In this document: piece after piece, positions 1 to 8,747 of the stretch
How the letters are laid out: every line of letters starts with the position of its first letter
Numbering within the stretch: position 1 is the stretch's first letter
Source of the DNA: Candidatus Poribacteria bacterium
GTDB lineage: Bacteria; Poribacteria; WGA-4E; GCA-2687025
Assembly (NCBI GenBank): GCA_018644665.1
Contig: JABGQA010000114.1
Span: forward strand, 62,001 to 126,000
DNA length: 64,000 nt
Direction of reading: 5' to 3'
Position numbers and translations under genes: made by a program
Notes under the pieces: model-generated
Told to the model about the DNA's origin: nothing
Seen by the model: only the letters and a program-made list of their open reading frames with translations
Database searches by the model: none

Positions 1-168
1 GACGTGCGGATGACGCTCCATCAAAGCCTGAACGAGGGGCCGAACCTGCAGCGCGATGTGCGCCGACGGGTGGGCGAGGCGCAACGCCCGGAGCGCGGGG
101 CCCATGAGGACCATGTCCCCGATCCATCCGCCCGTGTGCGTCGCGAGAATCGACTGGTAGTTGGCCAG
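1..168 (-). CDS. Family 9 glycosyltransferase, N-terminal fragment (cut by window edge)
   Basis: The minus strand just after the neighbouring glycosyltransferase stop (172-174) reads in one open frame to the window edge. The peptide includes THTGGWIGDMVLMGPALRAL, then HPSAHIAL. This is the typical N-terminal beta-alpha motif of ADP-heptose:LPS heptosyltransferases and other GT9 enzymes (GxIGDxVLxxPALRAL). No ATG, GTG or TTG precedes the motif. Possible starts are CTG at 166-168 or ATT at 148-150, so the true start is unresolved. It follows the upstream GT9 gene by only a few bases, so the two are probably co-transcribed and may act in sequence on one cell-surface glycan. The family call is firm for so short a piece; the sugar and acceptor are unknown. 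Confidence 0.6.
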   Translation of the reverse strand, partial: MANYQSILATHTGGWIGDMVLMGPALRALRLAHPSAHIALQVRPLVQALMERHPHV

Positions 169-171
169 GGT

Positions 172-1194
172 TCAGCAGCCCCCGGCATCCGCGGCGCCCA
201 GCGACTCGACCTCGCGCCAGACGCGATCGACGGTGATGAGTTGCATGCAGACGTTGTCGCGGCACTGGTTGCTGAACTGCTTGCACGGACTGCACGCGAT
301 GTGTTCACGGATGGCCGCGTGTGGCGCATGGCGGGGGGCGAACCGCTCGAAGTTCCCCGGGCCGAAGAGCGCCAGGGTCGGTGTTCCCACCGCGACGGCG
401 AGGTGCATCGGGCCCGTGTCGTTCGATACGAACTTGGCGCACTGCTTCGACACCCCCGCCAGCACTCCGAGCGGCAGGTCCATGAGCGTGACGGCGTCGG
501 CCCCCAAACTCGCGCCGATGTCGTCCGTGGCTTCGCGATCCTTCTCCGCGCCTACCACGACGACGCGCATGCCATCCTTGTCGATGGCGCGCCGCGCGAT
601 TTCCGCGAACCGCTCGGGCATCCACGCGCGGAGCTTCCACCCGGCTCCGGGGAAGATGCCCAGGATGCGGTCGCTATCGGGGTCGATGCCGCAGTCTCGC
701 AGCAGGGCGACCGCGGCGGCCTCGTCTTCGTCGGACACGAACACCTCGGGTCGCGCGTCGTCGTCCGCTATGCCCAGGGGGGTCAGCGCCGCCAGCGCGT
801 GTTCCGACGCATGGCTCTCGCGGTGGCTAGGCACGTCTAGCATCACGCGCACGGTATCCAACCGCGATCCGCCGATGCGCGTCGGCACGCGCGCGAGCCG
901 GGCGATGCCCGCCGTCTTCAGCTTCCTGTGCAGGTCGATGCTGACGTCGTACCTGCCTCTGCGTAGTCGGCCGACGAGCGACGCGACGGCCCCTACATCT
1001 CGATTCGTCCGCGCGCGGTCGACGGTCAACACTTCGTCGACGTGTGGGTTGGACGCGTAGAGTGAGGCGAAGGGCGTCGATGTGAGAAAGGCGATGTGCG
1101 CGGAGGGGAAGGTGGCGCGCAGAGCGCGCGGGACGGGCGATGTCAGCACGACATCCCCAAGCGACCCGAGGCGGATGATGAGAAAGCGGTGCAT
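172..1194 (-). CDS. Family 9 glycosyltransferase (heptosyltransferase-like)
   Basis: A 340-residue protein, full length for GT9 enzymes that transfer a nucleotide-activated sugar, classically ADP-heptose, onto lipopolysaccharide core on the cytoplasmic face of the inner membrane. The N-terminus IIRLGSLGDVVLTSPVPRAL is the family acceptor-side motif. The second Rossmann half shows GIFPGAGWKLRAWMPERFAE and VSNDTGPMHLAVAVGTPTLA, the donor-binding signature. Near the C-terminus HIACSPCKQFSNQC carries the cysteine cluster often seen in this family. The ATG at 1194 is preceded, 21 bp upstream, by the end of the PAP2 gene. A second GT9 gene follows directly. The exact sugar cannot be read from sequence, and a role in a non-LPS glycan is equally possible. 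Confidence 0.88.
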   Translation of the reverse strand: MHRFLIIRLGSLGDVVLTSPVPRALRATFPSAHIAFLTSTPFASLYASNPHVDEVLTVDRARTNRDVGAVASLVGRLRRGRYDVSIDLHRKLKTAGIARLARVPTRIGGSRLDTVRVMLDVPSHRESHASEHALAALTPLGIADDDARPEVFVSDEDEAAAVALLRDCGIDPDSDRILGIFPGAGWKLRAWMPERFAEIARRAIDKDGMRVVVVGAEKDREATDDIGASLGADAVTLMDLPLGVLAGVSKQCAKFVSNDTGPMHLAVAVGTPTLALFGPGNFERFAPRHAPHAAIREHIACSPCKQFSNQCRDNVCMQLITVDRVWREVESLGAADAGGC

Positions 1195-1215
1195 TTCCAG
1201 CGTGGGCCCATAGGG

Positions 1216-1830
1216 CTAGAAGCTGACCGATAGGATTCTCTGCTCGTGTCCCAGGACAAGACGCGTCATCCCGACGCCGACGGCCGCGCCCACCAACACA
1301 TCACTCGGGTAGTGGCGGCCAAGGTACACCCGCGCGAACGCGACGCCTCCGGCCACAGTGTAGAACGCGAAACGCCACCTCGGGTAGCGATGCGCCAACG
1401 CCGTCGCCGCCGAGAACGCCACCGTGGCGTGCCCGGACGGCATGGAGTACGAATCCTCGGGGTTCAGCGGCCTGGACCTCCCGATGGAGCGCTTCAGCGC
1501 CACCGTCGTCAGCGCGGACGCCGCGAAGCCAGCGCCCACTAGAAGCCCCGTGCCGCGTAGCTCGTCGTTCCCGAGCACTGTCGTCAGCAGCACCGCGCCG
1601 ATGACGTACTTGCTCGACCCGAAATCGTTGATGACAGGGACGATGTCATCTAGGACCGCGCTGCTGAGATCGTCATGAATCCGGTCGAACAGGTACCGGT
1701 CGGCGGCCATGGTCGGCGTGGCCCAGATCACCAACGCCATCAACGCCAATGCTGCCGTCAACGCTCTCCGCCGCGAAACGAACGCGGATGAGCCGGCCGT
1801 TCCGAAAAGTCGCCCACGCGGTTCGTCCAT
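1216..1830 (-). CDS. PAP2-family phosphatase (membrane or exported)
   Basis: Type 2 phosphatidic-acid phosphatases remove phosphate from lipid phosphates or undecaprenyl diphosphate at the outer face of the membrane. All three family motifs are present in order: KRSIGRSRP (KxxxxxxRP), then SMPSGHATV (PSGH), then ARVYLGRHYPSDV (the SRxxxxxHxxxD box with alanine in place of the first serine). Several hydrophobic segments surround them, and a signal-like segment (ALTAALALMALVIWATPTMA) opens the protein. I chose the ATG at 1830, giving 204 residues. A longer reading to 1887 would overlap the next gene even more, and the true start may lie later. Its position before two glycosyltransferases suggests a lipid-carrier or glycolipid phosphatase role, which is inferred. 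Confidence 0.82.
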   Translation of the reverse strand: MDEPRGRLFGTAGSSAFVSRRRALTAALALMALVIWATPTMAADRYLFDRIHDDLSSAVLDDIVPVINDFGSSKYVIGAVLLTTVLGNDELRGTGLLVGAGFAASALTTVALKRSIGRSRPLNPEDSYSMPSGHATVAFSAATALAHRYPRWRFAFYTVAGGVAFARVYLGRHYPSDVLVGAAVGVGMTRLVLGHEQRILSVSF

Positions 1831-2098
1831 CGCGTTGATACGTCTCCACGCGGATCGTGTCGAAGCCTTTGTCCGTCGTCGTGACATCGACGGGTTCGCC
1901 CCACTCCGCCCTCAGTTCGCGGACCCGTTCCGCAGTGCGGCTACGGTCGCGTCGAATGAGCGCCCGGACCACGCCGCCGAAGGCGAGCAGCCCAGTCGCG
2001 AAGACTACCTTCTGCGCGGTCTTCGAGAACCCAAACGCGACATCCGACGGCGCGGCCAAGAGGGCCGCCAACGCGACGAGGATGAGCGATCTTCGCAT
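1673..2098 (-). CDS. Small exported protein of unknown function
   Basis: An open frame of 141 residues begins MRRSLILVALAALLAAPSDV, a plausible signal peptide. A second hydrophobic stretch (VVFATGLLAFGGVVRALIRR) is followed by a charged region with DTIRVETYQRDGR and AWATFRNGRLIRV, which reads like a small beta-rich domain. I recognise no family. The last 40 or so residues overlap the start of the PAP2 gene in another frame, so either the PAP2 protein starts later than 1830 or this tail is real but unconserved. It starts 6 bp after the stop of the upstream gene, consistent with one minus-strand operon from 2734 down to the window edge. Confidence 0.55.
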   Translation of the reverse strand: MRRSLILVALAALLAAPSDVAFGFSKTAQKVVFATGLLAFGGVVRALIRRDRSRTAERVRELRAEWGEPVDVTTTDKGFDTIRVETYQRDGRTAWATFRNGRLIRVRFAAESVDGSIGVDGVGDLGHADHGRRPVPVRPDS

Positions 2099-2104
2099 AG
2101 GCGC

Positions 2105-2734
2105 CTAGAAGTCCGGCATGCTGCCGGATCGCTCGCCTTCCGGGTGGAACGTCTGCACGGCCCCGGCTTCGTTCGGCGTTACGGCCACGACGGCGCGCTT
2201 CTTCTCGTCGCGCGCCCGTAGGGCTAACTCGACGCCTTCGGGCAGCACGAGCAGCGTCGCGCGCGCCTTTGCTTGCGTATCGTAGAACGACATGTCGCCG
2301 CCGAGGGCGTTCGCATCGAGAGCGATGCGCCGGCCGCCGTCGGGTCCGAGGAGCCATAGCCTGCTGGAAGCGGTTGTAGCTTTCAGCACTACCTGGCTCT
2401 TGGCGCCTTGTTGGGCGTCCTCGCCCTCGACACCCTCGCCGCGGGCGCCGTGCACCGAGATGACTCCACCTTCGTCATCGGAGGCCATCAACGCCGCGAC
2501 GCCGCTGCCTGAGTCCCAGACGGCCAACATCCCGCCGTCCGCTCCGGCTGCGATGCTGACGCGCCTCCGCCCGTCGGCGTCGATAACGTCGATGGAGCGG
2601 CATGTCAGGTGGTCGATGTGTTGGGAGTCGCCCCCGGCCTGTCCGCGCGCGTCCTGCGTGAAGACGCTCGATGCGACGTGGCCCATGAACACGAGCAGCC
2701 CGCCGAGGAACATGTAGAGTGCGTTGCGCTTCAT
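2105..2734 (-). CDS. Membrane-anchored protein of unknown function
   Basis: A 209-residue protein with a single N-terminal membrane segment (ALYMFLGGLLVFMGHVASSV) and an exported remainder. The body holds short repeated strands with a DADGRRRVSIAAG-type pattern (also SGSGVAALMASDDEGGVISV and GPDGGRRIALDANALG). These resemble the D-x-G-x-x-R-ϕ-x-ϕ blade repeats seen in many uncharacterised bacterial surface proteins. I set the start at the ATG at 2734 because GAGGAG lies 9 bases before it; a GTG at 2770 would add 12 charged residues. It is the first gene of the minus-strand run leading to the PAP2 and glycosyltransferase genes. Function unknown. Confidence 0.65.
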   Translation of the reverse strand: MKRNALYMFLGGLLVFMGHVASSVFTQDARGQAGGDSQHIDHLTCRSIDVIDADGRRRVSIAAGADGGMLAVWDSGSGVAALMASDDEGGVISVHGARGEGVEGEDAQQGAKSQVVLKATTASSRLWLLGPDGGRRIALDANALGGDMSFYDTQAKARATLLVLPEGVELALRARDEKKRAVVAVTPNEAGAVQTFHPEGERSGSMPDF

Positions 2735-2911
2735 CCGCCGGTACTCCTCTTCCAGTCGTCGGCGCGCCACGGTGGGACAGTCTACCCGTACGACCGCGGC
2801 GCTGCATTCCGCACGCCGCGAACGGACGCGGGGCAGCGCCGAGGCCAGTTGAGCGCAGGAACGAAGGCGAGGGGCCGCCTTTGCGGCGCGCGCCGGTCCT
2901 GGCGAGTCGGA

Positions 2912-3940
2912 TTAGCGATCTCCCGGCGGCGCTCCTTCGACCAGTTCGTCAGCGAAGGCCGTCAGACGGTCGCCGGCCAGCATCCTGGTAGCCATGAACA
3001 AGGGATACAGGGCGAAGGCCTCGAGCAGCCCGCTGGCATATGGGTGCCCTCGACGCACGCACAGCCATTCGTCCGGCCACTGATCCCTCCCGAGTTCCTG
3101 GGCCCGGTCGAGCGGGATGAGGTCCGGATCCTCACGTACCGGCCCGTCCGTCCGGCGCACAAAAGCGAGGCCATAGCAGTCGAAACCCCACGCGCGTAGC
3201 GCCGCCAGGACATCGCCCGAGCGCTGCCGTACTTCGCGATGGGAGACTTCCAGCAGTATGCAGGTTGTCTGTGGATGCCGGAACCACCGCGCGCCGCCAC
3301 TTATCACGTCCCGTTCGTAGCCCTCGACATCCAGCTTGATGGCAATGGGGTGTGGGACGCTATCTGGATCGAGCATGTCATCCAACCGCGCCACTCGGAC
3401 GTCGGCCACGCCGCCAGAAGGCTGCTTCCCGGAACGCAGCGGCAGCCACTCCGCGATCAGGGAAGAGGCCGGGCCGTGGATGTAGAGCGGCTGCTTTGCC
3501 TCTTTTGCTCCCAGCGCGACCTGGTGCGTGGTGATGGCCGCGTCCAAGTTGTTGGCGGCCACGTTGGCGGCCAGCATGCTGTGGTAGTAGTCAACTGGTT
3601 CAAAGGCATGGACGCTCAGCTCCCTGCGTGCGTTGGCCGCCGCGAGCAGGCTGAAGTATCCCTGGTTCGCGCCAATGTCGAGGAACGTGCCGCCCTCTTC
3701 GGTCGCGACTAAGGTCATGAACGTCTGGAGAGGCTCGTAGCCCGCCATGTGCAGAGCCGGCGTCATGTACTCGGTGTATACCGGTCCCCAGCCGACGGGT
3801 CCGCGCATCGTGAACCCCATGAAGCTTCGTACCGTGACCTGAGGCTGGTCGCGGTCGCCCTCGAACCCGAGACCCGAGGCGTGGCTTACGCGGGCCTTCA
3901 GTTGCCGGTGCACGCTGTGTAGATCGAAGATCCGTGGCAT
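2912..3940 (-). CDS. FkbM-family SAM-dependent methyltransferase
   Basis: The 342-residue product carries the class I methyltransferase fold of the FkbM family. Motif I is GGTFLDIGANQGYFSLLAAA around residue 85, followed by VHAFEPVDYYHSMLAANVAAN (acidic SAM-ribose residue E) and the later IAIKLDVEGYERDVISGG, the family hallmark DVEGxE. FkbM proteins O-methylate sugars or polyketides; the substrate here is not evident. I chose the ATG at 3940. The frame stays open to 4459, but that stretch is low-complexity, arginine-rich and looks like non-coding GC-rich sequence. It lies alone on the minus strand, 140 bp before the exported-protein gene at 2734, and divergent from the gene at 4383. Confidence 0.85.
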   Translation of the reverse strand: MPRIFDLHSVHRQLKARVSHASGLGFEGDRDQPQVTVRSFMGFTMRGPVGWGPVYTEYMTPALHMAGYEPLQTFMTLVATEEGGTFLDIGANQGYFSLLAAANARRELSVHAFEPVDYYHSMLAANVAANNLDAAITTHQVALGAKEAKQPLYIHGPASSLIAEWLPLRSGKQPSGGVADVRVARLDDMLDPDSVPHPIAIKLDVEGYERDVISGGARWFRHPQTTCILLEVSHREVRQRSGDVLAALRAWGFDCYGLAFVRRTDGPVREDPDLIPLDRAQELGRDQWPDEWLCVRRGHPYASGLLEAFALYPLFMATRMLAGDRLTAFADELVEGAPPGDR

Positions 3941-4382
3941 ACAGGTCGCTATCTCTGCTGTCAGGATTGATGCGGCAGCTCCCAGGGCGCCATGCCGCCG
4001 CCCGTCCTCGCCATCGGCCGCTGGTGTCGCTGTCCGCGCGGGTGCTCGGGTTGCCGCCGATTGTGGCGGCGCAGGCGCGAGATCGCAAGGTCGGTCGTGG
4101 CCGGTGGTAGGCGTGTGCGCGCTCGCATCGGATGACCGGTACCTGCTTCCTGCTGCTCGGGGCCCTCGCCTTCGCCCGGCGTCGGTCGTCGCGGGGCGTG
4201 TCGAGGCGCTGCGGATGCGTCCGCGCCGGCGCCGACGAGCGGGGCCACGCGCGCCCGACGAAGGGGGCAGTGGCGTCATGTACAGGATGCTGGGTCGACG
4301 TGGGTTCGTGCGCCGCGATGCGCGTCCGAGTACCCTAACGCCCGCGCCTACAATGGCCCGTGGCCACATCCCGGACGAGCCA
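3941..4382. other. Intergenic region between divergent genes
   Basis: About 440 bases separate the FkbM gene (minus) from the FGE-like gene (plus). Frames are open on both strands, but the peptides are arginine- and proline-rich without any recognisable motif, as expected of random GC-rich DNA. I see no convincing promoter pair, terminator hairpin or RNA structure. It presumably carries the promoters for both flanking genes. Confidence 0.5.
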
Positions 4383-5069
4383 ATGACTGTCGACGCTCCG
4401 CAGACGCTCACGATCGCAGCCGGTGAGTTCCTCATGGGCAGCGACGATGCGGCCGGCAACGAGTCCCCTGCGCATCTTGTCTGGGTGGACGCGTTCGCCG
4501 TGTCGCCGTACGCCGTGACGACCGAGGAGTACGCGCGGTTCCTGCGCGCTACCGGTCACGTCGCGCCTCCGCTCTGGGGCAGCGAGGGATTCGCCGACGC
4601 GCGGCAGCCGGTCGTCGCCCCAAGTTGGCACGATGCCGTGGCGTATTGCGCCTGGCTGTCAGAGGCCGCTGGGCAGCGGTACCGCCTTCCCACGGAAGCC
4701 GAGCGCGAGAAAGCCGCACGAGGCGGCGGCATCGCGAAGTACCCATGGGGAGACGACCTGCCTGCGGAGCATCGCGGCGGCCGGGATACCGCCCTTGAAC
4801 CGGTGGACGCGTACGAGCCGAACGGCTACGGCCTCTACGGCATGGCAAGCGGCGTGCACGAATGGTGCGCCGACTGGTACGCCGACGACTACTACGCGGT
4901 ATCGCCCTCGAGGAACCCTACTGGTCCCGCATCGAGCCCGCGGAAGGTGGCGCGCGGTGGATCGTGGCGCCATCACGTGCGGTTCACGCGCTGTGCGGCC
5001 AGGAGCGCGCTCGCCCCGGACAAGCAGTTCACCGACTTCGGGTTTCGGGTCGTCCGCACGTTGGGCTGA
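4383..5069 (+). CDS. FGE/sulfatase-modifying-factor fold protein, catalytic cysteines absent
   Basis: A 228-residue protein made of one formylglycine-generating-enzyme domain. It shows the fold's sequence landmarks in order: IAAGEFLMGSDD, FAVSPYAVTTEEYARFL, PSWHDAVAYCAWLSEAAGQR, YRLPTEAEREKAARGG, YPWGD, GVHEWCADWYADDYY, RKVARGGSW and a terminal FGFRVVR. Genuine FGE binds copper through two cysteines just after GGS(Y/W). Here that loop is shorter and reads RHHVRFTRCAARS, with only one cysteine, which aligns outside the catalytic pair. It is therefore probably not a sulfatase activator. Related folds serve as lectin-like or non-catalytic domains, or in iron enzymes. The ATG at 4383 follows GGACGAG; an ATG at 4353 would add ten residues. 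No sulfatase gene is nearby. Confidence 0.85.
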   Translation: MTVDAPQTLTIAAGEFLMGSDDAAGNESPAHLVWVDAFAVSPYAVTTEEYARFLRATGHVAPPLWGSEGFADARQPVVAPSWHDAVAYCAWLSEAAGQRYRLPTEAEREKAARGGGIAKYPWGDDLPAEHRGGRDTALEPVDAYEPNGYGLYGMASGVHEWCADWYADDYYAVSPSRNPTGPASSPRKVARGGSWRHHVRFTRCAARSALAPDKQFTDFGFRVVRTLG

Positions 5070-5099
5070 CGGGCCGCCGCTATTGCACGGGCCTGCGCA

Positions 5100-6125
5100 T
5101 TAGCGGGCATCGCTCTCGGGGGCGGTGAGACTGATGTCACCAGCGCGGAGCCGGGCCTCGGCGTCCTCGACAGAGGTCATGACGTCAGCGGGGATTCGGT
5201 CGATCAGGTCCGGGTTGTAGACGACGTGAATCCATCCGCCCTGCAACGTGAAGAAGCGCAGGGCGCCCTCGAACTCGCCGCTCTCCGCCCTCCTCGCCAT
5301 GTCGACGAACCCCTTCGGGATGTCCGAGACAGCGCTCGCGAGTATCACGTCCGGGTTCACATGGTTCTGGTCGCGGTTGGAGCCGAAGGCGTACACGTCG
5401 CCACCAGCCTTGCGCGCCTCGTCGACGGCCTGAAAGACACCAAGGCCCGCTTTGTCGGCGTTGTGGAGCAGGAAGTCGGCGCCTTCCTGGATCTGCGCGG
5501 CGGCCTGTTCGCGCGCCTTTAGCGCGTCCTCCCAGTTGCCGACGTACGCCGTGAGGACCTCGACATCGTCCCGCACGGACTTAGCTCCCGCGATGAAGGC
5601 GTCGAGACCCCGCGACACGGGCGGGAGTTCCTGTCCACCGACGAATCCGAGCTTCCCGGTGTTCGTCATCTTGCCGGCCAGCACGCCCAGGAGATACATG
5701 CCATCGTCCAGGACGAACACGATCGGGGCGTAGTTCGCCCGCGCGTATTCCGCCTCGCCGCCCGTGGTCACGAAGTAGGTCTCTGGGAACGCATCGGCGA
5801 TGTCTCGGGCGTGCGTAGAGAACTCGTAGCCGTGGGCGAAGATGAGGTTGTAGCCGCGTCGGGCGTAGTCGCGGAAGTCGCGGCGGAACTCGCCCTGATT
5901 GCGCGATTCACGATGGGCGACCTGCGCGCCCAACTCCTCGCGGATGAGTTCCAGGCCCTCGTAGGCGGAGGCGTTCCACCCGTCGTCGCTTATCGGCCCC
6001 GGGGTGAGAAGCGCGACCTTGAGCGGCGCGGACATCGCGTCGAGCGCGAACACGGCGACCATCAGCGCAACGACCGTGGCGGTCACAATCCGCCGGTGGC
6101 CGATTGCGTATCGTGGTATCAGCAT
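5100..6125 (-). CDS. BMP-family basic membrane protein / ABC substrate-binding protein
   Basis: A 341-residue exported periplasmic-binding-fold protein of the BMP (PnrA/TmpC/Med) family, which usually captures nucleosides for ABC import. A signal-like segment (IVTATVVALMVAVFALDAMS) precedes the mature start APLKVALLTPGPISDDGWN, which aligns with the family opening (KVGLVTDxGxxxDxSFN). Other family features are the FAHGYEFSTHARDIA region, KLGFVGGQELP, YVGNWEDALKAREQAAAQI and YAFGSNRDQNHVNPDVILAS. AGAGG precedes the ATG at 6125. No ATP-binding or permease genes lie next to it, so it is an orphan in this window; either its transporter is elsewhere or it acts as a sensor. Ligand unknown. Confidence 0.85.
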   Translation of the reverse strand: MLIPRYAIGHRRIVTATVVALMVAVFALDAMSAPLKVALLTPGPISDDGWNASAYEGLELIREELGAQVAHRESRNQGEFRRDFRDYARRGYNLIFAHGYEFSTHARDIADAFPETYFVTTGGEAEYARANYAPIVFVLDDGMYLLGVLAGKMTNTGKLGFVGGQELPPVSRGLDAFIAGAKSVRDDVEVLTAYVGNWEDALKAREQAAAQIQEGADFLLHNADKAGLGVFQAVDEARKAGGDVYAFGSNRDQNHVNPDVILASAVSDIPKGFVDMARRAESGEFEGALRFFTLQGGWIHVVYNPDLIDRIPADVMTSVEDAEARLRAGDISLTAPESDAR

Positions 6126-6325
6126 CGGGCGTCGGACCTCTAGGAGGGAAGCTCGTTGACGACGTGGCGCCGGGGACGCATATCGGGCGTGGAAGCCGCC
6201 ATGGAGAACGCATGAATACGAGTTTCATTGTACCCGATGCCATATCGTTACCTGAACCACGTGGCCGTGGCGCGTCGTTATCGCGTATGAGGAGACGGCG
6301 CGATGCGATGGACAGGAGGCCACAG

Positions 6326-7090
6326 ATGACCCATGACGAGGCGCTCGACATCGTGCGCGAGCTGGATATCACCGGCGCCGCGCATGGGACGGTGCATGGG
6401 GACTTCGACCGCGTGAAGGCCGCCCTAGACGGGCACCCGGACGCGATTGCGGCGCTGAACGCGTTGGACCCCGCGAAGGTCGAGGAGACGCCGCAGGGGT
6501 CGGCGGCGCATCGGGGCTGCCGGGAAATACTCGACTACATGCTAATGCGCGGCGTGTCGCCGGACGTGTTCATGATGTGCGCCCTCGGGATGACAGATCA
6601 CCTGAGGTGGGCGTTCCGGCGACGTCCACACCTGGCGAATTCGCGCGGGGCGCACGGTATCCATGCACTGAACCACAGCGCCGACCGCGCAACGGCGGAG
6701 CTGCTGCTGCATTACGACGCCGACCCGAACTGCCCGATATACGAGCCGTGGGACTGGACTCCCGTCCACGAAGCCGCCGCGAACGGGCGCATCGACGCGC
6801 TGAGCGTCATGTGCGAGTACGGCGGGCGTATCGACGGGCCGTATTACTGCACGACGCCACTCCACGCCGCCGCGCGGAACGGGCAGGCGAACGTCGTACG
6901 TTGGCTGCTCGGCAACGGAGCGGGCGCCGATGCCATGGGGAAGGGCGGCCCCTACGAGGGTAGAACTGCGCGGGACATCGCGGCGGAGAACGGTCACGAA
7001 GCCATCGTGGTCACGCTCGACGGGTGGCGGCCGCAGCCTGCGTCGATGGACCGGTCGCTGCCGGTCATTCGCCCGTCCGCCCGCTCGTAG
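6326..7090 (+). CDS. Ankyrin-repeat protein
   Basis: A 254-residue soluble protein without signal peptide. The C-terminal two thirds contain several ankyrin repeats. The clearest are WTPVHEAAANGRIDALSVMC, TTPLHAAARNGQANVVRWLL with NGAGADA, and TARDIAAENGHEAIVV; a weaker one covers GIHALNHSADRATAELLLHY followed by DADPN. The N-terminal part (DVFMMCALGMTDHLRWAF) may be a degenerate repeat. Ankyrin arrays bind other proteins, and no partner is evident. The ATG at 6326 is preceded by a strong AGGAGG (6314-6319) at 6-bp spacing, which decides the start over upstream in-frame ATGs. The 200-bp gap to the divergent BMP gene probably holds both promoters. Neighbouring genes give no further hint of role. 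Confidence 0.85.
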   Translation: MTHDEALDIVRELDITGAAHGTVHGDFDRVKAALDGHPDAIAALNALDPAKVEETPQGSAAHRGCREILDYMLMRGVSPDVFMMCALGMTDHLRWAFRRRPHLANSRGAHGIHALNHSADRATAELLLHYDADPNCPIYEPWDWTPVHEAAANGRIDALSVMCEYGGRIDGPYYCTTPLHAAARNGQANVVRWLLGNGAGADAMGKGGPYEGRTARDIAAENGHEAIVVTLDGWRPQPASMDRSLPVIRPSARS

Positions 7091-7100
7091 CGCCCCGCGG

Positions 7101-8363
<1,263 letters not shown>

Positions 8364-8747
8364 GCTCTCTCCCTATCTCTCATCGCCCAAGGCAGTCGCG
8401 GTTCGGCGGCGTGGGGTCGCCTACAAGGTCACGCGGTTCGCGATCGGGCGCAAGGCCGGCTCGCGAGCGCGCAGCTTGCCTTGACCCGCGGGCGTACCGG
8501 CTCTATCTATTGACAGAGCCTTTGGGGGGTTGACTTCGCGTCGGGCTAGGTCCGGCCCTGGACCTTCGGTTCTTGGGTAGGCCAGTGTCACTCGGCTTGC
8601 GCTGTCCTTGTGACGCTCCGGTGGTACTATTGGTGCACTGCACGCACCTCCGCGCTGCCCTTCCCGTCAATTGCGCTATAAAGTGTCCGCCGTCGCGCCC
8701 AGAGCGCGCCCGGCCGCGAGAATCCGGCCACCGATGGTGTACGAGCG
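8364..8747. other. Divergent intergenic region upstream of the phosphate/polyphosphate island
   Basis: About 380 bases between the TlpA-like gene (minus) and mgtE (plus). TTGACA-like hexamers occur at 8510-8515 and 8530-8535, but neither has a -10 partner at 16-18 bp. TATAAA at 8677-8682 lies about 65 bases before mgtE and could be a -10 element, though its -35 region (GCTGCC) is poor. No M-box-like RNA fold was evident on reading. The region most likely holds the promoter for the downstream gene cluster. Confidence 0.4.

Noticed and set aside
3941..4459. N-terminal extension of the FkbM methyltransferase to 4459
   Set aside because: The added 172 residues are low-complexity and basic and overlap the divergent FGE-like gene. 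The ATG at 3940 fits the family length.
8364..8747. M-box magnesium riboswitch before mgtE
   Set aside because: I could not find the conserved helices or loops, and no transcription terminator is visible.
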